NCBI GenBank assembly: GCA_021432635.1
Contig: MU270070.1
Location: 336,718-400,717, forward strand
Length of the DNA: 64,000 nucleotides
Reading direction: 5' to 3'
Source: Thozetella sp. PMI_491
Taxonomy: Eukaryota > Ascomycota > Sordariomycetes > Chaetosphaeriales > Chaetosphaeriaceae
Positions 34,225 through 45,976 of the stretch are shown in pieces. Below the pieces are notes generated by a model. The model was not told the DNA's origin. It worked only from the letters and a program-made list of their open reading frames with translations, and did not search any database. How positions within the stretch are numbered: the first letter of the stretch is position 1; every line of letters starts with the position of its first letter. A program made the translations under genes and the position numbers.

Positions 34225-36538
34225 ATGAATGTCAATAAACGTGCCAGGCTCGACTATGAAGGCAATGCTTCTCGCGGGCGACGCCCAAGCTCAAACAGCG
34301 AGTCGAAGCCGCAGCTGACGCGAGCATGTACGTGACACGCGCCCACACCTACCTCCTTCACCAGTTTGGCCGGATTAGGATCTCTTCTTTAGTTGCCATA
34401 GACTGACCACCCGGCGCCACAGGTGCGGAGTGCAAGAAGCACAAGATCAAGTGCTTTGTGCAGCCGGGGCAGACGGCATGCACGAAGTGTCAGAAGAGCG
34501 GCATCGAGTGCGTTCCTCACAACTTCGCGCGCAAGTACATGGACGACGATGCAGTGTAGGTCCTCCCCGTGGGCTCCCCCATGCCTATCCACTCGCCGCT
34601 ACGACCTCGCATCGTGGCTGGCTGCAAAACATAGAGCACTAACCCGGAAACAGGTGGAAGGCACAGGCGACGTCGACTCTGGACCAGCTCCAGGCCGCCA
34701 TCGGACACCTGCTGCACCAAAACGGCCTGCCGGAGCTGTCCCACTACGGCGGTGCAGCATCCACTTTGCGGGATAGACAGACGGCGGCTCCTGTCCCGGC
34801 GCCTTCTCCCACTACGACGAACCAGTCGAATGGGGGTCCTCCGGGCAACTTCATAGCCGAGGGGCCTTCGGCTGACGGCCGAGAAGACGACGACTCAGAC
34901 CTGGTGCCTCTGCCCATGAACAACCTCTACAATCTAACAGAACCCGGGAAGTCTCGACTGATCCGCGTCGATCCTACCTATGTGAATGGGCCCGATTTCA
35001 TCAGCCGGGGTGTTGTGTCCCTCGCCGAGGCCGAGTTTCTCTTTAACCACTTCTTGACTCATATCAACCCATTACTCTGGGACGGCATCCTCTGCTCCCA
35101 TAAAACGCTCCACAGCGCGAGGCAATCATCGTCGTTGCTAGTGGCTACCGTCCTTACAGTGGCCGCTATGCACCTCCCCAGCCGGGAGCAGTCCCTGCGA
35201 GCCACCTACGATGCTTTTGTCTCCCTTATGCGGGCATCCTGCCTGCTGCGTAGCCAGAATCTCGACGATGTGCGAGGGCTCTGCATCGGGGCCTTTTACC
35301 TCACAAGCCTCAGCTGGGCACTATGCAGCAGGGCTATCCGCGTGGCGACCGAGATGAACATGCACAAGTCTTCGCTCCAGTTCGCACACGGGGGGTCGCT
35401 TGAGTCGTATGAACGTGTTCAGCTCTGGTATGTCCTATACGTGTGTGACCACCAGTTCGCGCTCGCTTATGGCCGCCCGCCCATGATGCATGACGACGCG
35501 GCGATCCGCAACGCCGATAAGCTGCTCACCAGTGGCCTCTCCTCCAAGGGTGACCGTCTGCTTGTAGCACAAGTCAAGCTCTTCCGCATCCTAGCTGGCG
35601 CCTATTTTATGTACGGATGCGATCCAGATCTAGAGCTTGGTGGTCAGGACTTTGAGATGCTCCAGTCCTTCAATATCTCCGTTGACCAGTGGCGACTCGA
35701 GCATCAGTCCAGGCCCGACGATCCCGCGAGGGCGAGGGAGAGGCAGGCACCCTCAAAAGGAACCGCACTCTACTACCACTTGGCACGCTTCCAACTCAAC
35801 TCGCTCTCGCTGCGCGGGATCTCTGCCCGCAGGTCCTCCCAGTCGAATTCTGGTGTGGACATGAGCTGGGACAGACAAGAAGCAGCAAACAGCGCAATCG
35901 CGGCGGCTACCAGTACAGTGCGGCTCATCGTCGAGGATGGCGAGCTCCGAGAGGCCCATCTCGGCATGCCCATCTTTGTGCATGCCATGATCGCGGTCTG
36001 TGCCTCGTTCCTGCTCAAGATGGCAGTGGTGTTTACCGAGTCGAGCAGCAGCGGAAGCACACTTCACCTCCCTCAAGACCTGGGGAAGTACGGGCTCAAT
36101 TTCCACACGCAAAACGCCCTGAAAGATGTCGAATCGCTTGTGCGGGTACTCAGTCAAATAGCAGATAATGCGAGCCAACAGCACGTGGCCAGACAGGTCC
36201 TGACCGGGCTCAAAGAACTCCTACAGAGGTTTGCCCCTGGCCCCGACGGCGGCTACGTGTACGCACGGTCGAGCGGCCCAGGGCCGTCCTCTGCCCAGGA
36301 GCCCGGTGCTGATAGGTTTCCGAATATGGGACACAGCAGAGAGGCCATGCCGCAGTCCGAGAATCCCGCCTTCAGTAGTAGCTCCTATGTGGTTGGTCCT
36401 CCAGGCCAGACGGGTGAGGGCCTCCAGGCCGGTCTTCAAGATTCACATCAAGATCCTTTTGACCTCATGGGCGATCTTGATTGGCGTTTCAACGATGCGT
36501 TTTTGTGGGGGATCCAGCCGGAGGTACCGTATATTTAA
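34225..36538 (+). CDS. Zn2Cys6 transcription factor, Fungal_trans type (3 exons, 706 aa)
   Basis: Exons are 34225-34327, 34423-34555 and 34654-36538. Intron 1 (GTACGT..CACAG) splits the codon of the first zinc-cluster cysteine. Intron 2 (GTAGGT..AACAG) follows the cluster. The cluster is C35, C38, C45, C54, C57, C64 (C-x2-C-x6-C-x8-C-x2-C-x6-C) with basic KKHKIK between. An N-terminal RARLDYEGNASRGRR may help nuclear import. The middle region matches the PF04082-type regulator domain: PLLWDGILCS, LCIGAFYLTSLSWALCSRAIRVATEMNMHKS, and YVLYVCDHQFALAYGRPP. The C-terminal 130 residues are Pro/Ser/Gly-rich and disordered. It is expected to act as a nuclear pathway activator. Its position between the divergent PdxA-like gene and the convergent MFS permease suggests these are its targets, which is inference. 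An uninterrupted frame of 1.9 kb supports exon 3. Confidence 0.86.
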
Positions 36539-36853
36539 ATGAACACAACGCATGTTAATACAAATGAACTCAAGTATCATCTGAGCTTCATCGATTTTTT
36601 GATGCGTTAGAGGTGTCTATGGTGTTATTGTGATAATCAGTCACATTTATTCGCGCGCATCCAAGGCACTGGCGGCATACATCTTGTGTTCACAAATGTT
36701 AAGTGGTCACTGCCTGGTGCCCCAGGTCAGGTTGTACTTATCATAACTATATATTTATTACACAAGGTTCAAATGTTCAAATAGCTTGAGATATTGCTGT
36801 AATGTAAATTACTGTCCAAAATACAGCTCTCCGCCGCACAAGTGACAGTCCCT
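36539..36853. other. Convergent spacer between the regulator and the MFS gene
   Basis: 315 bases, A+T-rich, holding the 3' ends of both genes. Nothing else seen. Confidence 0.5.
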
Positions 36854-38646
36854 TTAAGCCCTAGTGCCTTTCTCAGCCGCCTCTCTCTTCGCCCTCAGCT
36901 CGGCGGCCATGACACCAGACTGGTCCTTCCGCTCGATAGGATACTTCTTAAAGAAGTATTGGAAAACCACGGAAGATACGCAGAGGACGAAGAGCCAGGT
37001 GGTAGTGGTCGCAAACCCTGGAATGTACCGGGGCGCGTCCTTGCTCGGCCAAAGCCAGCTGGAGTAGATCGAGGATGCGTTACCGATCGAGTTAATCAAG
37101 GCGATGGCGACGGCTCGCTTGGCGGCTGGTTGGGGAATCACGTCGGACACCCACGTCTTGACCAGCGGGGAACAGCCGTAAATTGTCCCAAACGCGAAGA
37201 TAGTGAGGACATATTGGGCTGTCTTGTTGGTGGTCACAGTCACCGCGATGAAGAGCACGGTACCAATAGCCGACAGAGCACAGATAAATGGCCACTTGGT
37301 CTTGTATTTATCGGCCAGCCAACCGCAGCCAACAACGTAGAGCAGGCAGGCTCCATACGCGGGGATCGTGTAGTCTAGAGCCGTGTCAGCAAAAGGGTTT
37401 CTGCACATACAGTCAAGGTTTCATAGGTAATAGTGTGCTCACATTGGCCAGTGTACCCAGTCCAGCCGAAGCTTTGCACGAGCGTGGGGATAAAGTACTG
37501 CATAGTCTGCGCGCCGGTGACGAGCACAAACATCAAGCACTGAGCCCAAACCCTCCAGTCCTTGCAGGTCATCTTGAAGACGGCCCAGTGGCTATGCTTC
37601 TCACTGCCTGCGCCCTGCGCCATATCGATGCCGTCGACAGCGAGCCTCTGGCAGGCCAGGATGGATTCTTCCTCCTTGAGGAAGCGCTTGCTATTGGAAG
37701 GGTAGTCGGGCATGTAGAAGTAGATGACGGAAGCCGCTACGATGGATGCAATGCCTTCGAGGATCTGGGAGGAAATAAAGGTAAGCAGTGGTACATCGGC
37801 ATACAAAAATAGCAGAAAGGGGTCTTTACGAATAGCCACCTCCACCCAGCGAGGCCAGCGACTCCCTCCATATACTGCATAATCACACCGGCGAGCAGTC
37901 CGGAGACGGCACCTGCAATAGGCACAGAAGTATACAGGAAGGAGTAGCGCGTGGTGAGCTCGTATCTCCGGTACCATGTCGAGAGGTAGAAGGCGCAGCC
38001 TGGGGCGAAGCCGGCCTATAGGCGATTGTTAGAGACGGCGTCGGCCAAGGTGGGATTTTGGCGGTGCTAAAAACTTACCTCTGCGATACCGAGAAGGAAC
38101 CTCATGCCGGCAAGCTGGCTCCAGTTCTGTGTCGCGCCCATGAGAGCGGCGAAGGTGCCCCAGAGAAGACCCAGACCGGGTAGGAATACGCTGGGTCGCA
38201 CGCGGGTGAGGATCATGTTGGCGGGGACTTCGGCCACTAGGTAGGACACGAAGAACATGAGCACGATAATCGAGTATTGGTCGGACGTCAGCTTAAAGTC
38301 TCTCTCCAGACCACCCGTTTTCGCATTGCTGATAGCTATCTGTCAGCGGTATGTGCGATGAACATATTTCTGGGTGCGATTCCGATATTACTAACCCAAT
38401 GTTGGCCCTGTCAAGGTACCCAAGGGTATAGAGGACCCAGGTGCAGGGCAGGATGCGCCAGTCGAGCTTGCGCTTGAGCTTCCTCTCCTCCTCGGAGTCA
38501 TCCTGCCACTGCGCGGCGAGCTGCTGGGCTTGGATGACATAGGCCGCATCTTCTGTCTTGCCTGCGCCCTCCTGGGAGTGTATAGAGACTCCCGAGTTCA
38601 CATGCTCGACTTGCGTGTCGTCTTCTTTGTTGCCGAGGGCAGCCAT
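36854..38646 (-). CDS. MFS anion:cation symporter, Dal5/allantoate-permease type (5 exons, 509 aa)
   Basis: Exons (minus) are 38646-38396, 38328-38079, 38015-37830, 37764-37443 and 37374-36854. All introns are GT..AG and in frame. The last one uses the acceptor CTCTAG rather than the nearer GCAG, which would create a stop, and gives GWTGYTGQYYTIPAYGA as in homologues. The N-terminal 75 residues are polar. TM1 begins with RILPCTWVLYTLGYLDRANIGNA, the family signature (YxLxxLDRxNIGNA). The other segments add up to about 12 TMs, for example IIVLMFFVSYLVAEVPANMIL, FLPGLGLLWGTFAALMG and WPFICALSAIGTVLFIAV. Members import carboxylates, allantoate, nicotinate or tartrate-like anions with protons at the plasma membrane. 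Neighbouring a PdxA-like enzyme and a regulator, it may import a four-carbon sugar acid or related anion. Length is normal for the family. Confidence 0.9.
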
Positions 38647-39806
38647 GTTTTTTGCGGGTGACCGAGGACAGGCGGGTCGTGAGGTCTAAGTCGTATGGTT
38701 TGGGGATGGGCCAGGTGAAGGGTATTATAATTTGTGGTATCTTATACGCCCTCTCTCATCCCCTGTCGCCCCCCTCTGTGGAACAATGCAGCAACACACG
38801 GAGGATGTTGGGGCAAGCCTGGGGATTCTCATGCCCCACGGGGAAGCTCCTGCGCTAGTGCTGTCGGCTGGGCTCACCATGTCGGAGGATAAGCCGACTT
38901 GCGTTTTTTTCTCAGAGTAAGAAATGGAGTATTCATTGCCAAGCCAGGGGGTTCGGCAAACTAGAGGTAGCCAAGGCCTGGAACTAGGCAGATTCGCCGA
39001 ATGCCCTTTGTCCTAGCTTGCCTTGGTGTGCATCTCGGCGAAAGTGCCGATAAGCCAAGTGGAGCCAACCCCATGACCTTCGTTGCCACACCTCGACTAA
39101 TTTCGCAGGGAGGTCCAGACAAAATCGGACACCACCTTTGGCAGCGCGTCCGGGTTCTAGGCCATTGTTAATCCATGACTCGGCAATGACGGGCATCTCC
39201 ACATAGCAATTGCGTACGAGCGCAGCAGCGGATTGGGGTAGCCCACCGCCGAGGCGCTGTGTAATAATTTAACAATTACTCTTATTATAAATGCTGACGA
39301 CAACTAGTGTGTTCAAGAGAAAGCTGAGTCTAAGAGCCCATGGCAGCGCTGCTGCCGTACTCAACCCTGGCTGTGAACGTTTGGAAAAGATCGATCTTAG
39401 CCCTAGGCACCAAGGCGCGTAACTGACATCAACACAATGGTACTCTACATTTACATTGGTGGCCACATCGCCTCAAGGCAATTGGCTAATTAGATTACAT
39501 ACATGTGTCTTCGGGATGGAGACCTAGCGATCACTAAGTTCTGCTAGCCGTCTAATACTGGCTGAATAAGAACTTAGATTCTAAGTATAAAAATTTAGCA
39601 ACCCCTAAACACGCTTGTTTATCCTGCTTGCTTCAGGGTCTATCGGCTCCCTCGTTCAACCCAGGATCTGTGTGTGACTCGGGTAAAAAGACTGAAAATT
39701 GAAAGGGGTCGAATGTATGATGGAAGTCTGGCTCATTGACGCCGTTCCAGCCTGCTTGGCTCGGAATAGTAGAGAAGGGCATGGGGTCGGCGGGTATGCC
39801 CGGCAG
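38647..39806. other. Intergenic region, MFS promoter side
   Basis: About 1.16 kb between the MFS start and the 3' end of the composite zinc-finger gene. The part at about 39270-39620 is A+T-rich. Only short unsupported frames are present. Confidence 0.5.
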
Positions 39807-42800
39807 CTACTCTTGACCCAGGTTCTGGGATAAGTCTGCGTCCACCATTTGGGACATAAACTGGATTGCGGCCTCCATGCCAGAGTCGGAGCTCCCTAGC
39901 GATGGGGCACTTGGTTGATTCGTGGTAATAGATTGTGTCAAATCCCCTCTTTGAGAATCGGGCCCGCGCGAGGAGGACGTTTGGCTTCCCATTGCTACGC
40001 CACTATCGACAGATAGCACTGGGGTTTCGGGCTCTGTAGTTCGAGGGCTATGCCTCTGGCTCCTCGTCGATGAGGATGTAGACAACGTTGACTGCCATTG
40101 CTCGAAAAGATCCGCAATTCCTTGGCTGATCACACTTTCTAAATACCTTCGCCGTTGTTGTTCAGTAAGCTCTTGGCTGACCGTCGCTTGGGCTATTTCA
40201 ACTTGTTCTAAAAGTAGTTCCGGGCCGCGGCTGAGGCTATACTCGCGAAACAGTCGTATATCCAGCGACAGGGTCATATCTATGTATGCTGAGCTAGGCT
40301 TGGGGTCGCCAGGAAAAAGTATCTCCCAGACGGCGAACCACTGGTCCTCATCGCCGAGATTAGGGCTCGACTTCTTAGAAAGCTGCCGTGTTTGATGATA
40401 AGAGATCCCGTCAAGTAGGGCGGGATCTCGGCGCGGACATTTTCCTACATCTAAGTGCATTTGTAAACTCTCCTCGTTTGCAAAGTCAGTCGCTAGGCAT
40501 CGCTGGCAATATCTCTCGGGCGTATGGCATCTGGCAAGATGCTGCTTGACATCCCGGACTCTGCTTAACTGATACTTGGCACAACGATGGCCATACTTAA
40601 GCGGAGCTCTTTTGAGGAATGGACAAGCAAACGATCTGTGCCGAGCTTCATTGTTGTTAGCTTTGGTTTTCTTGGTTGGCGGTCTCAAAAACCCTTCATC
40701 GTCGCCATCATCTTCGCCATTATCAGCTTTCCCTCGTCCTCTCTTTCGATTGGAGTGATGTGGATGGTTCCCTGTGCTTCCACTGACGCTGATAGACGTG
40801 TTGGCCGATGTGCTCTCATGTCCAGCAACCCCCTCGTTGCACCGAGTATCTTGTGGAAGATCGCGAAACTCAGATAAGAGCTGATGAAGCACGCGAATGA
40901 GGACCGGATATATGGGTTCAACGGGATCAAAGGCATTAACGCCGTCCGAGGTGTACGACATCGAAAGAAGGTCAGAATCGAATGAGTCCTCCGCGCAGCT
41001 GGTCGTCTCAGATGGCGAGTCATGGTTATTCAATGAGAAGTGACTCTTCGGCTGCCCTCGGTGAGCTGATACTAGCAGGCGATCACGTAATGTGGGATTG
41101 ATGTCGCAATTGGGCGTGCTCTCACTATTTGTCGATGAGCTCCGGTCGTTCATGTCCTTAGGGAGCTCTCCGAGTAAGGAGGATCTCTCTGTCTTGAAGG
41201 TAGACTCAAGAGAATGCTCAAGAGTAGTCGTCTTTCCCATGATATCGACACCAGTTACGTTAGCATGTAAAATTGACGTGTCTTCCGACGGCTTGTGCGA
41301 CTTGGGCGCTTTCGAGGTATCTGCGTCTATCGAGTTAGGAGAGGTGAAACGCAACATGAGGGATTCTAACTCTCACATTCGAGAAAAGACAGTTTACTTG
41401 GGCAACCGGTTATAAAATGTCTTTTGTATTTGAATTGATGGTCCCAAATGTTGCTGTAGTTGAGTGACTTCTCGCCACAAGTGCACAACTGAGTAGTGGG
41501 TTCCGTAAGGTGCCAAAGACAGATATTCTCTGTTTTCTTCACGAGCAGTATTGCAGTCGTCCTCGGTGCTTTAATGATCATGCCATTGGTTGATGTAACA
41601 GCATTATTGGCTTCCAGAAGTCTGACAAAATCGTTATAGGAAAGCTCCAGGCCTTGGCAGTAATTTGGTCGACGAGATATCGGATACCCTCGAATCAGGA
41701 TGCTGCCCCCGTTGAGCTCCCCCCAGGAGCTTTGCGACCTTGGCATAGTATCATTTGAATTCGAGACGTAAGTGACTCTAACGTCAATATCGCAGCTTCC
41801 TCGAAAATTTGATGATTCTGGGCTATTTGGATGGATTTCGTACCGTGCGATGAGCGGCGTAACTAGACCGATAGCTCCACGACGACTTTGCGAAAGCGCA
41901 GCCGCCAGCCAGGCCAGTTGCTCGCCGCACTCTGCAATGAAGTATGATGAACCGGTTGCCGTAACCGCAAGCCTGGAGCCGGAGATTTTTGCGGAAAGCT
42001 CTGCCTTGCCTAGTAGCTTCACTATACGGAACCAATGTCAGATCTGCTGTATCACACAAGATAGTGCTTAGCATATACCAACTTACAGTAGGGCAGTGGG
42101 TCTCGTTTTGTCGTGACTTCTTTGAGCAGATGGAAAATCTGCAATCCATCTGCCGGCCATGTTTTTTCCAAGTACTGCGTTATGGTGTGTGCCTGCGCCT
42201 GTTCCTGCGATCCCGTTAACACGACAAATCGGGTCGCGGTCTTGCCATCTTCGTGCAGAAAGTGTTCTTTCATTCGCTCCTCCCATGCAATAGAGAATGT
42301 CACTTCATGGGTACCGGCGGCTTGTCTTCTACTTATTCTGCCAGTCACAAGCTTCTCTAGTAGCTTTTGGCGGATACCCTCGACCATAACGCGGGGTTGA
42401 GATGGGTCCCACTGGATGAGCGATTCCCTTTTAACGCTGGCGAGGAACCAGTAGTAGGCCTGGCTGTCTAAAATAGCCTTGTGGTACGCGGCTAAGCCAA
42501 CGTACTCGCCGAGCTCCCACTCGTCGCTTGGAACTCCTTTGAAGAGCTCCTCAGCTTGGCCGATGGCCGTGGTATCTTGTTCGGCTTTTCCCTGCCACAT
42601 GGCCATTTTTTCACCTAACGACATTCTTTCGTCGTCGTCTGCGCGGCAATGTTTTAAACCATCGTTAAGGTCAAAGCCGAACATGGTTTCGAGTTGCCCT
42701 GCAACTTCTCTTATATAGAGTCAACGCTGCAAGATGCGGGGATCGGGGTGAGACGCGAAACATACCGATGTCGTTTGTAAACAAAATACATTATCTCTTT

Positions 42801-44828
42801 GTTAATCTGTACTGCGGATTCAACTCCCAGCTTGAGGGCAAAGGCCTTAATAAGACTTGGCAGCGCTTCAGACATCGCACCCCATGAGTTGGCGTCAATA
42901 TCCTTGGCCAATTTGCTGTGTATATCGCTGCAAAGCTCCAAGATATAATTCTTGGCGCAAGCCGGACCAACTGTTGTTTCTGTCGAATATTGAGTTTCAC
43001 ACTCATCGTTGTCGATGTCATTGACCGCAACAGGCAACTGATCAGGGACTCCCTTGCGTTCCTCGGATGGGGATATGAATGCATTCATATATGTCGCAGA
43101 TCCATATCCAGAATCTGCCAAACTCTTTTCCTCGGGTATAGAGTTGATAATTGTTACTTTTTCCGTTCCCATGGTCGTGTTGGAGGCGCCTTGGAGTCCC
43201 ATCTCTTCTTTCCTGTGTGCAAACCTTTCGTGTCTGTCACGGAGGTCTTTGCGGCTCCAGCCTCTCAGGTTCCGCGGGCAACCCTGACATTGGCAATAGA
43301 AGGCGCCTTGCTTCAAATGAACACTGCGATTATGTCGATCGATATCTTTGCGAGTTTTGGTACTAAATGTGCAGCTAGGATGGGGACATTGTAGGCTGGA
43401 AACACTGTGAGGGTGATTTTCTGGTGATATGCGTTTAAGAGGTGATAAGGGAATTTCTGGGCCGAGGCTGGCCAGCCTCGGGGGGTCTGTATCTGAATTA
43501 AACAGACTGGCGTCTAGCTGGAAGCACTTGGAGAACTCGCTTTCATCCCACGAAGGGAACGGGAAGTTATCGGCACCCATGGCATCCGCGTCCATTGGGT
43601 AGTCGAACCCTTCCATGTTGACGTTGTTCATATCGAGAAGCAGATCGGCATCGATCGACTGCCAATTGATGTCGATATCGACATGGGCAGTCTCAGAAAC
43701 ACCGCTATTCGGCTCCGACGTACCGCTGTTTTTACTCGACGAAGGCGTGTTGTTGGGCGTTATGGATCGGTACATGTTCAAATCAGAGAGCAGATCACCA
43801 GCCATGGGTTCCAGAGGACCGAAGCTGGCAAGCAGGCTCTGAGGGTCGATGGTGGAGTCGGCCCACGGGTCCTCAAGAGGGATTGACAACAAATTAGGCT
43901 TTGGCTTTGCTGCGAAATCAACGTCGCCATAATTGGGAGTCTCCGTGAGCTGGGAGCCGTCGGCTGCCTTGACTGGCGCCTTGGGAGAGTCCTGAGGATC
44001 TAGGCCAAGAGTAGCGGCCAATCGCGCACTAACGAAGGAGAATGGATTCTCTAGTGGCCGGACATGAGCTTCCTGGTAGTGGGCCTTGCGTGCTTCGTCG
44101 GTGGAGAAGCCGATGCTATTCATCTCGCAATCGGGCTCAGGGCACACGAACTTGGAGACTTTAAGCTCGGGCGGAGTTGGAACCCTCGGATTAGGTGGGA
44201 GTGAGAGCAATGGCGGCAGCGACAGCTGTCGATGGTAGGGCGACTCCGACGGTGCTCCTGTCTGTATCAGGGGCGGCGGTGGCGGCGGCGACGGCCCCTG
44301 CCGCGGAGGGTAGTAGCTGCCAGCACCGCTTATCACGACACCTGGATGCTGGTGAGCCGGCGCCAGTGGCTCCTGTGCTCCTCCTCCCAGCACGTACCGC
44401 ACGTGCCGCGGGACCTGAAGGTCGCTGATATCTGTCGCGATGGTGAACGACCTCCAGTCAGCCATCGTAGATCCTGAAGATCCGCTAAAATCAAATGTTA
44501 CATGGCCATGGCTGGGCTTCGACACCTGTGGGTTGAGAGCTGTGCGCAAAAAGTCATTCGACAGGGCCGGGTTCGAAGGGCGCGGCGCCATTGGCTCTCG
44601 TCTCTTAATGGCCTCTTTCAATTGCTCCTTGACGATATTGGGAGAAGATTTGATGCCCCCAAGCGAAGGAGTGCCTTTGCTCGTGATGAGACGGTCTCTT
44701 CCAGTGGTGGGCATGTCGAAAGGCCCTATGCAATTCGACATGTCGGGCGAGTAGTAAGACGCATAGAACGTACAACTATGAAGGTACTTGTCAATGATTC
44801 CGGTACGGTCGTCTGAAACAACATTCAT
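39807..44828 (-). CDS. Composite zinc-finger protein, preferred single-gene model (4 exons, 1,616 aa)
   Basis: Three long minus-strand frames abut: 44828-42711, 42684-41366 and 41357-39807. I prefer one gene with exons 44828-42766, 42709-42087, 42021-41377 and 41326-39807, all phases matching. Junction 1 joins VYKRHR to EVAGQLETMFGF (GTATGT..TATAAG, 56 nt). Junction 2 joins PLPY to LKLLGKAEL (GTAAGT..TATAG, 65 nt). Junction 3 joins FLEY to ADTSKAP (GTGAGA..GATAG with a CTAAC branch site, 50 nt). The N-terminal part holds proline-rich tracts and C2H2-like fingers at about 229-255, 481-504 and 512-538. The middle (about 690-1110) has the fungal region running from the start through RVMVEGIRQKLLEKLVTGRISRR to YFIAECGEQLAWLAAAL. 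The C-terminal part has nuclear-signal-like basic patches and the Cys/His region FACPFLKR..HLARCHTPERYCQRC at about 1344-1390. Function is unknown; a nuclear nucleic-acid-binding or signalling role is inferred. The alternative is two or three separate genes. Confidence 0.6.
41327..41376 (-). other. Predicted 50-nt intron linking the second and third frames
   Basis: Donor GAAT|GTGAGAG, branch CCTAAC, acceptor CGATAG|AC. It removes both the stop of the upstream frame and the ATG of the downstream frame and keeps phase. A stop and the next ATG only 8 bases apart would be extraordinary for two fungal genes. Confidence 0.6.
42710..42765 (-). other. Predicted 56-nt intron linking the first and second frames
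   Basis: Donor CATCG|GTATGT, possible branch TTGAC, acceptor TATAAG|A. AAG acceptors are rarer than CAG/TAG, so this is the weakest of the three joins. The nearer CAG acceptor runs into a stop. Confidence 0.5.
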
Positions 44829-45288
44829 ACGCGTGAAATCGATGAGACTCGGCGTCTCATGGGAGAGGTGTGCTCCAGCTCTCGGTCAAAGCTCTAGGAT
44901 TGACAGGATCAAGCGTGGCACAAGAGAAGGCGTAGCCAGCATCAGCACAATCGTGCTTTGCAATCCCATTGGTGGCCACTTCGCGCAATGGCAAAAGCGC
45001 ATGGAGATGGGCCAATCGTCGGACTGCATGGAAAGCGGCGACATAAAAATACCCAGCCTTGCCAGCCTCAGCTCGGGAACTCCCATCAATCCACGCTTTC
45101 TGCGCCATATAAGGGGCCCCCGCAAAGAAGGGAAGCCTCTAGATACCTCCCGCTAAACGTTGTATTTAATGTCCCCTTGTATCAGGTATGGAACCCTGTC
45201 AGAGACTGCTCTCAGTTGCTCCCCTTGTGTCATAGGCATATCGCGCTAAGGGATTCCAATACACGCCATAATATCGCCGAGCAGCGTC

Positions 45289-45312
45289 TTTTTTTTTTTT
45301 TTTTTTTTTTTT
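45289..45312 (+). repeat. Poly-T homopolymer, 24 bases
   Basis: An uninterrupted run of 24 T in the divergent promoter region. Such tracts can keep nucleosomes away from promoters. Confidence 0.9.
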
Positions 45313-45880
45313 AACTTTATGAAATCCCATCGTTGTCCCCAAGAATCCCGCATTCTCTTAGCATATGTCTAGTATTGCGACCCGAAATGAGGGCCGTTCG
45401 AGATGCCAGACTAGACTTCCATAGTCTAGTGAGTATGCTTGGTAGTAACTGATGGATTCATTCGGCGTCCGGGGAATACGTTATCTATACTTTGTACATT
45501 TTAACAATTAATCAGCCAGCCATTCATGTCGGCTCCTACATTACAGAAATGCGAGCCGAAGGAGAGACCGGAGTGGTCTTTATCGGCCACTTCTGCTGGA
45601 AGACCAAATGCCTGCACTAGGGGGAAGCGAATGCTGCTAAACTTTTTTGAAGTGTTTACTTATTGGTCATTATGGTCAAGAAGCGCAAGACAAATGCATT
45701 GAGGACGACGCCTAGGGAGCTGTCTCGCAATCGTTCGATTATAGCAGATATGGTCCGGACGCTCTTTCTGCGCTAGTGAATCCAACGATCGCCAGCCCGA
45801 CATCGGCTTGCGTTATAAGGCGTGCTCGACATCAGGAGATAATCGCATCTAAGAGGCATCAGGCGTGTCAATTAAAGAGA

Positions 45881-45886
45881 TATATA
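45881..45886 (+). promoter_or_regulatory. TATA-like element for the flavin monooxygenase gene
   Basis: TATATA lies about 95 bases before the ATG at 45977. Assigned by position and sequence only. Confidence 0.35.
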
Positions 45887-45976
45887 GACGCTTGATATAC
45901 GAGATAGCAGAGCCATGTCGTCAAAAGCTGTTGGCGAGAAAGTAGGGAAAGCAGGGTTTCGTAGCGATATTGCAAG

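Larger units (their letters stand above)
44829..45976. promoter_or_regulatory. Divergent intergenic/promoter region with a 24-T tract
   Basis: About 1.15 kb between the composite zinc-finger gene and the flavin monooxygenase gene. It holds both promoters and a long poly-T run. Open frames at about 44857-45156 on both strands are mutual shadows without motifs. Confidence 0.45.
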
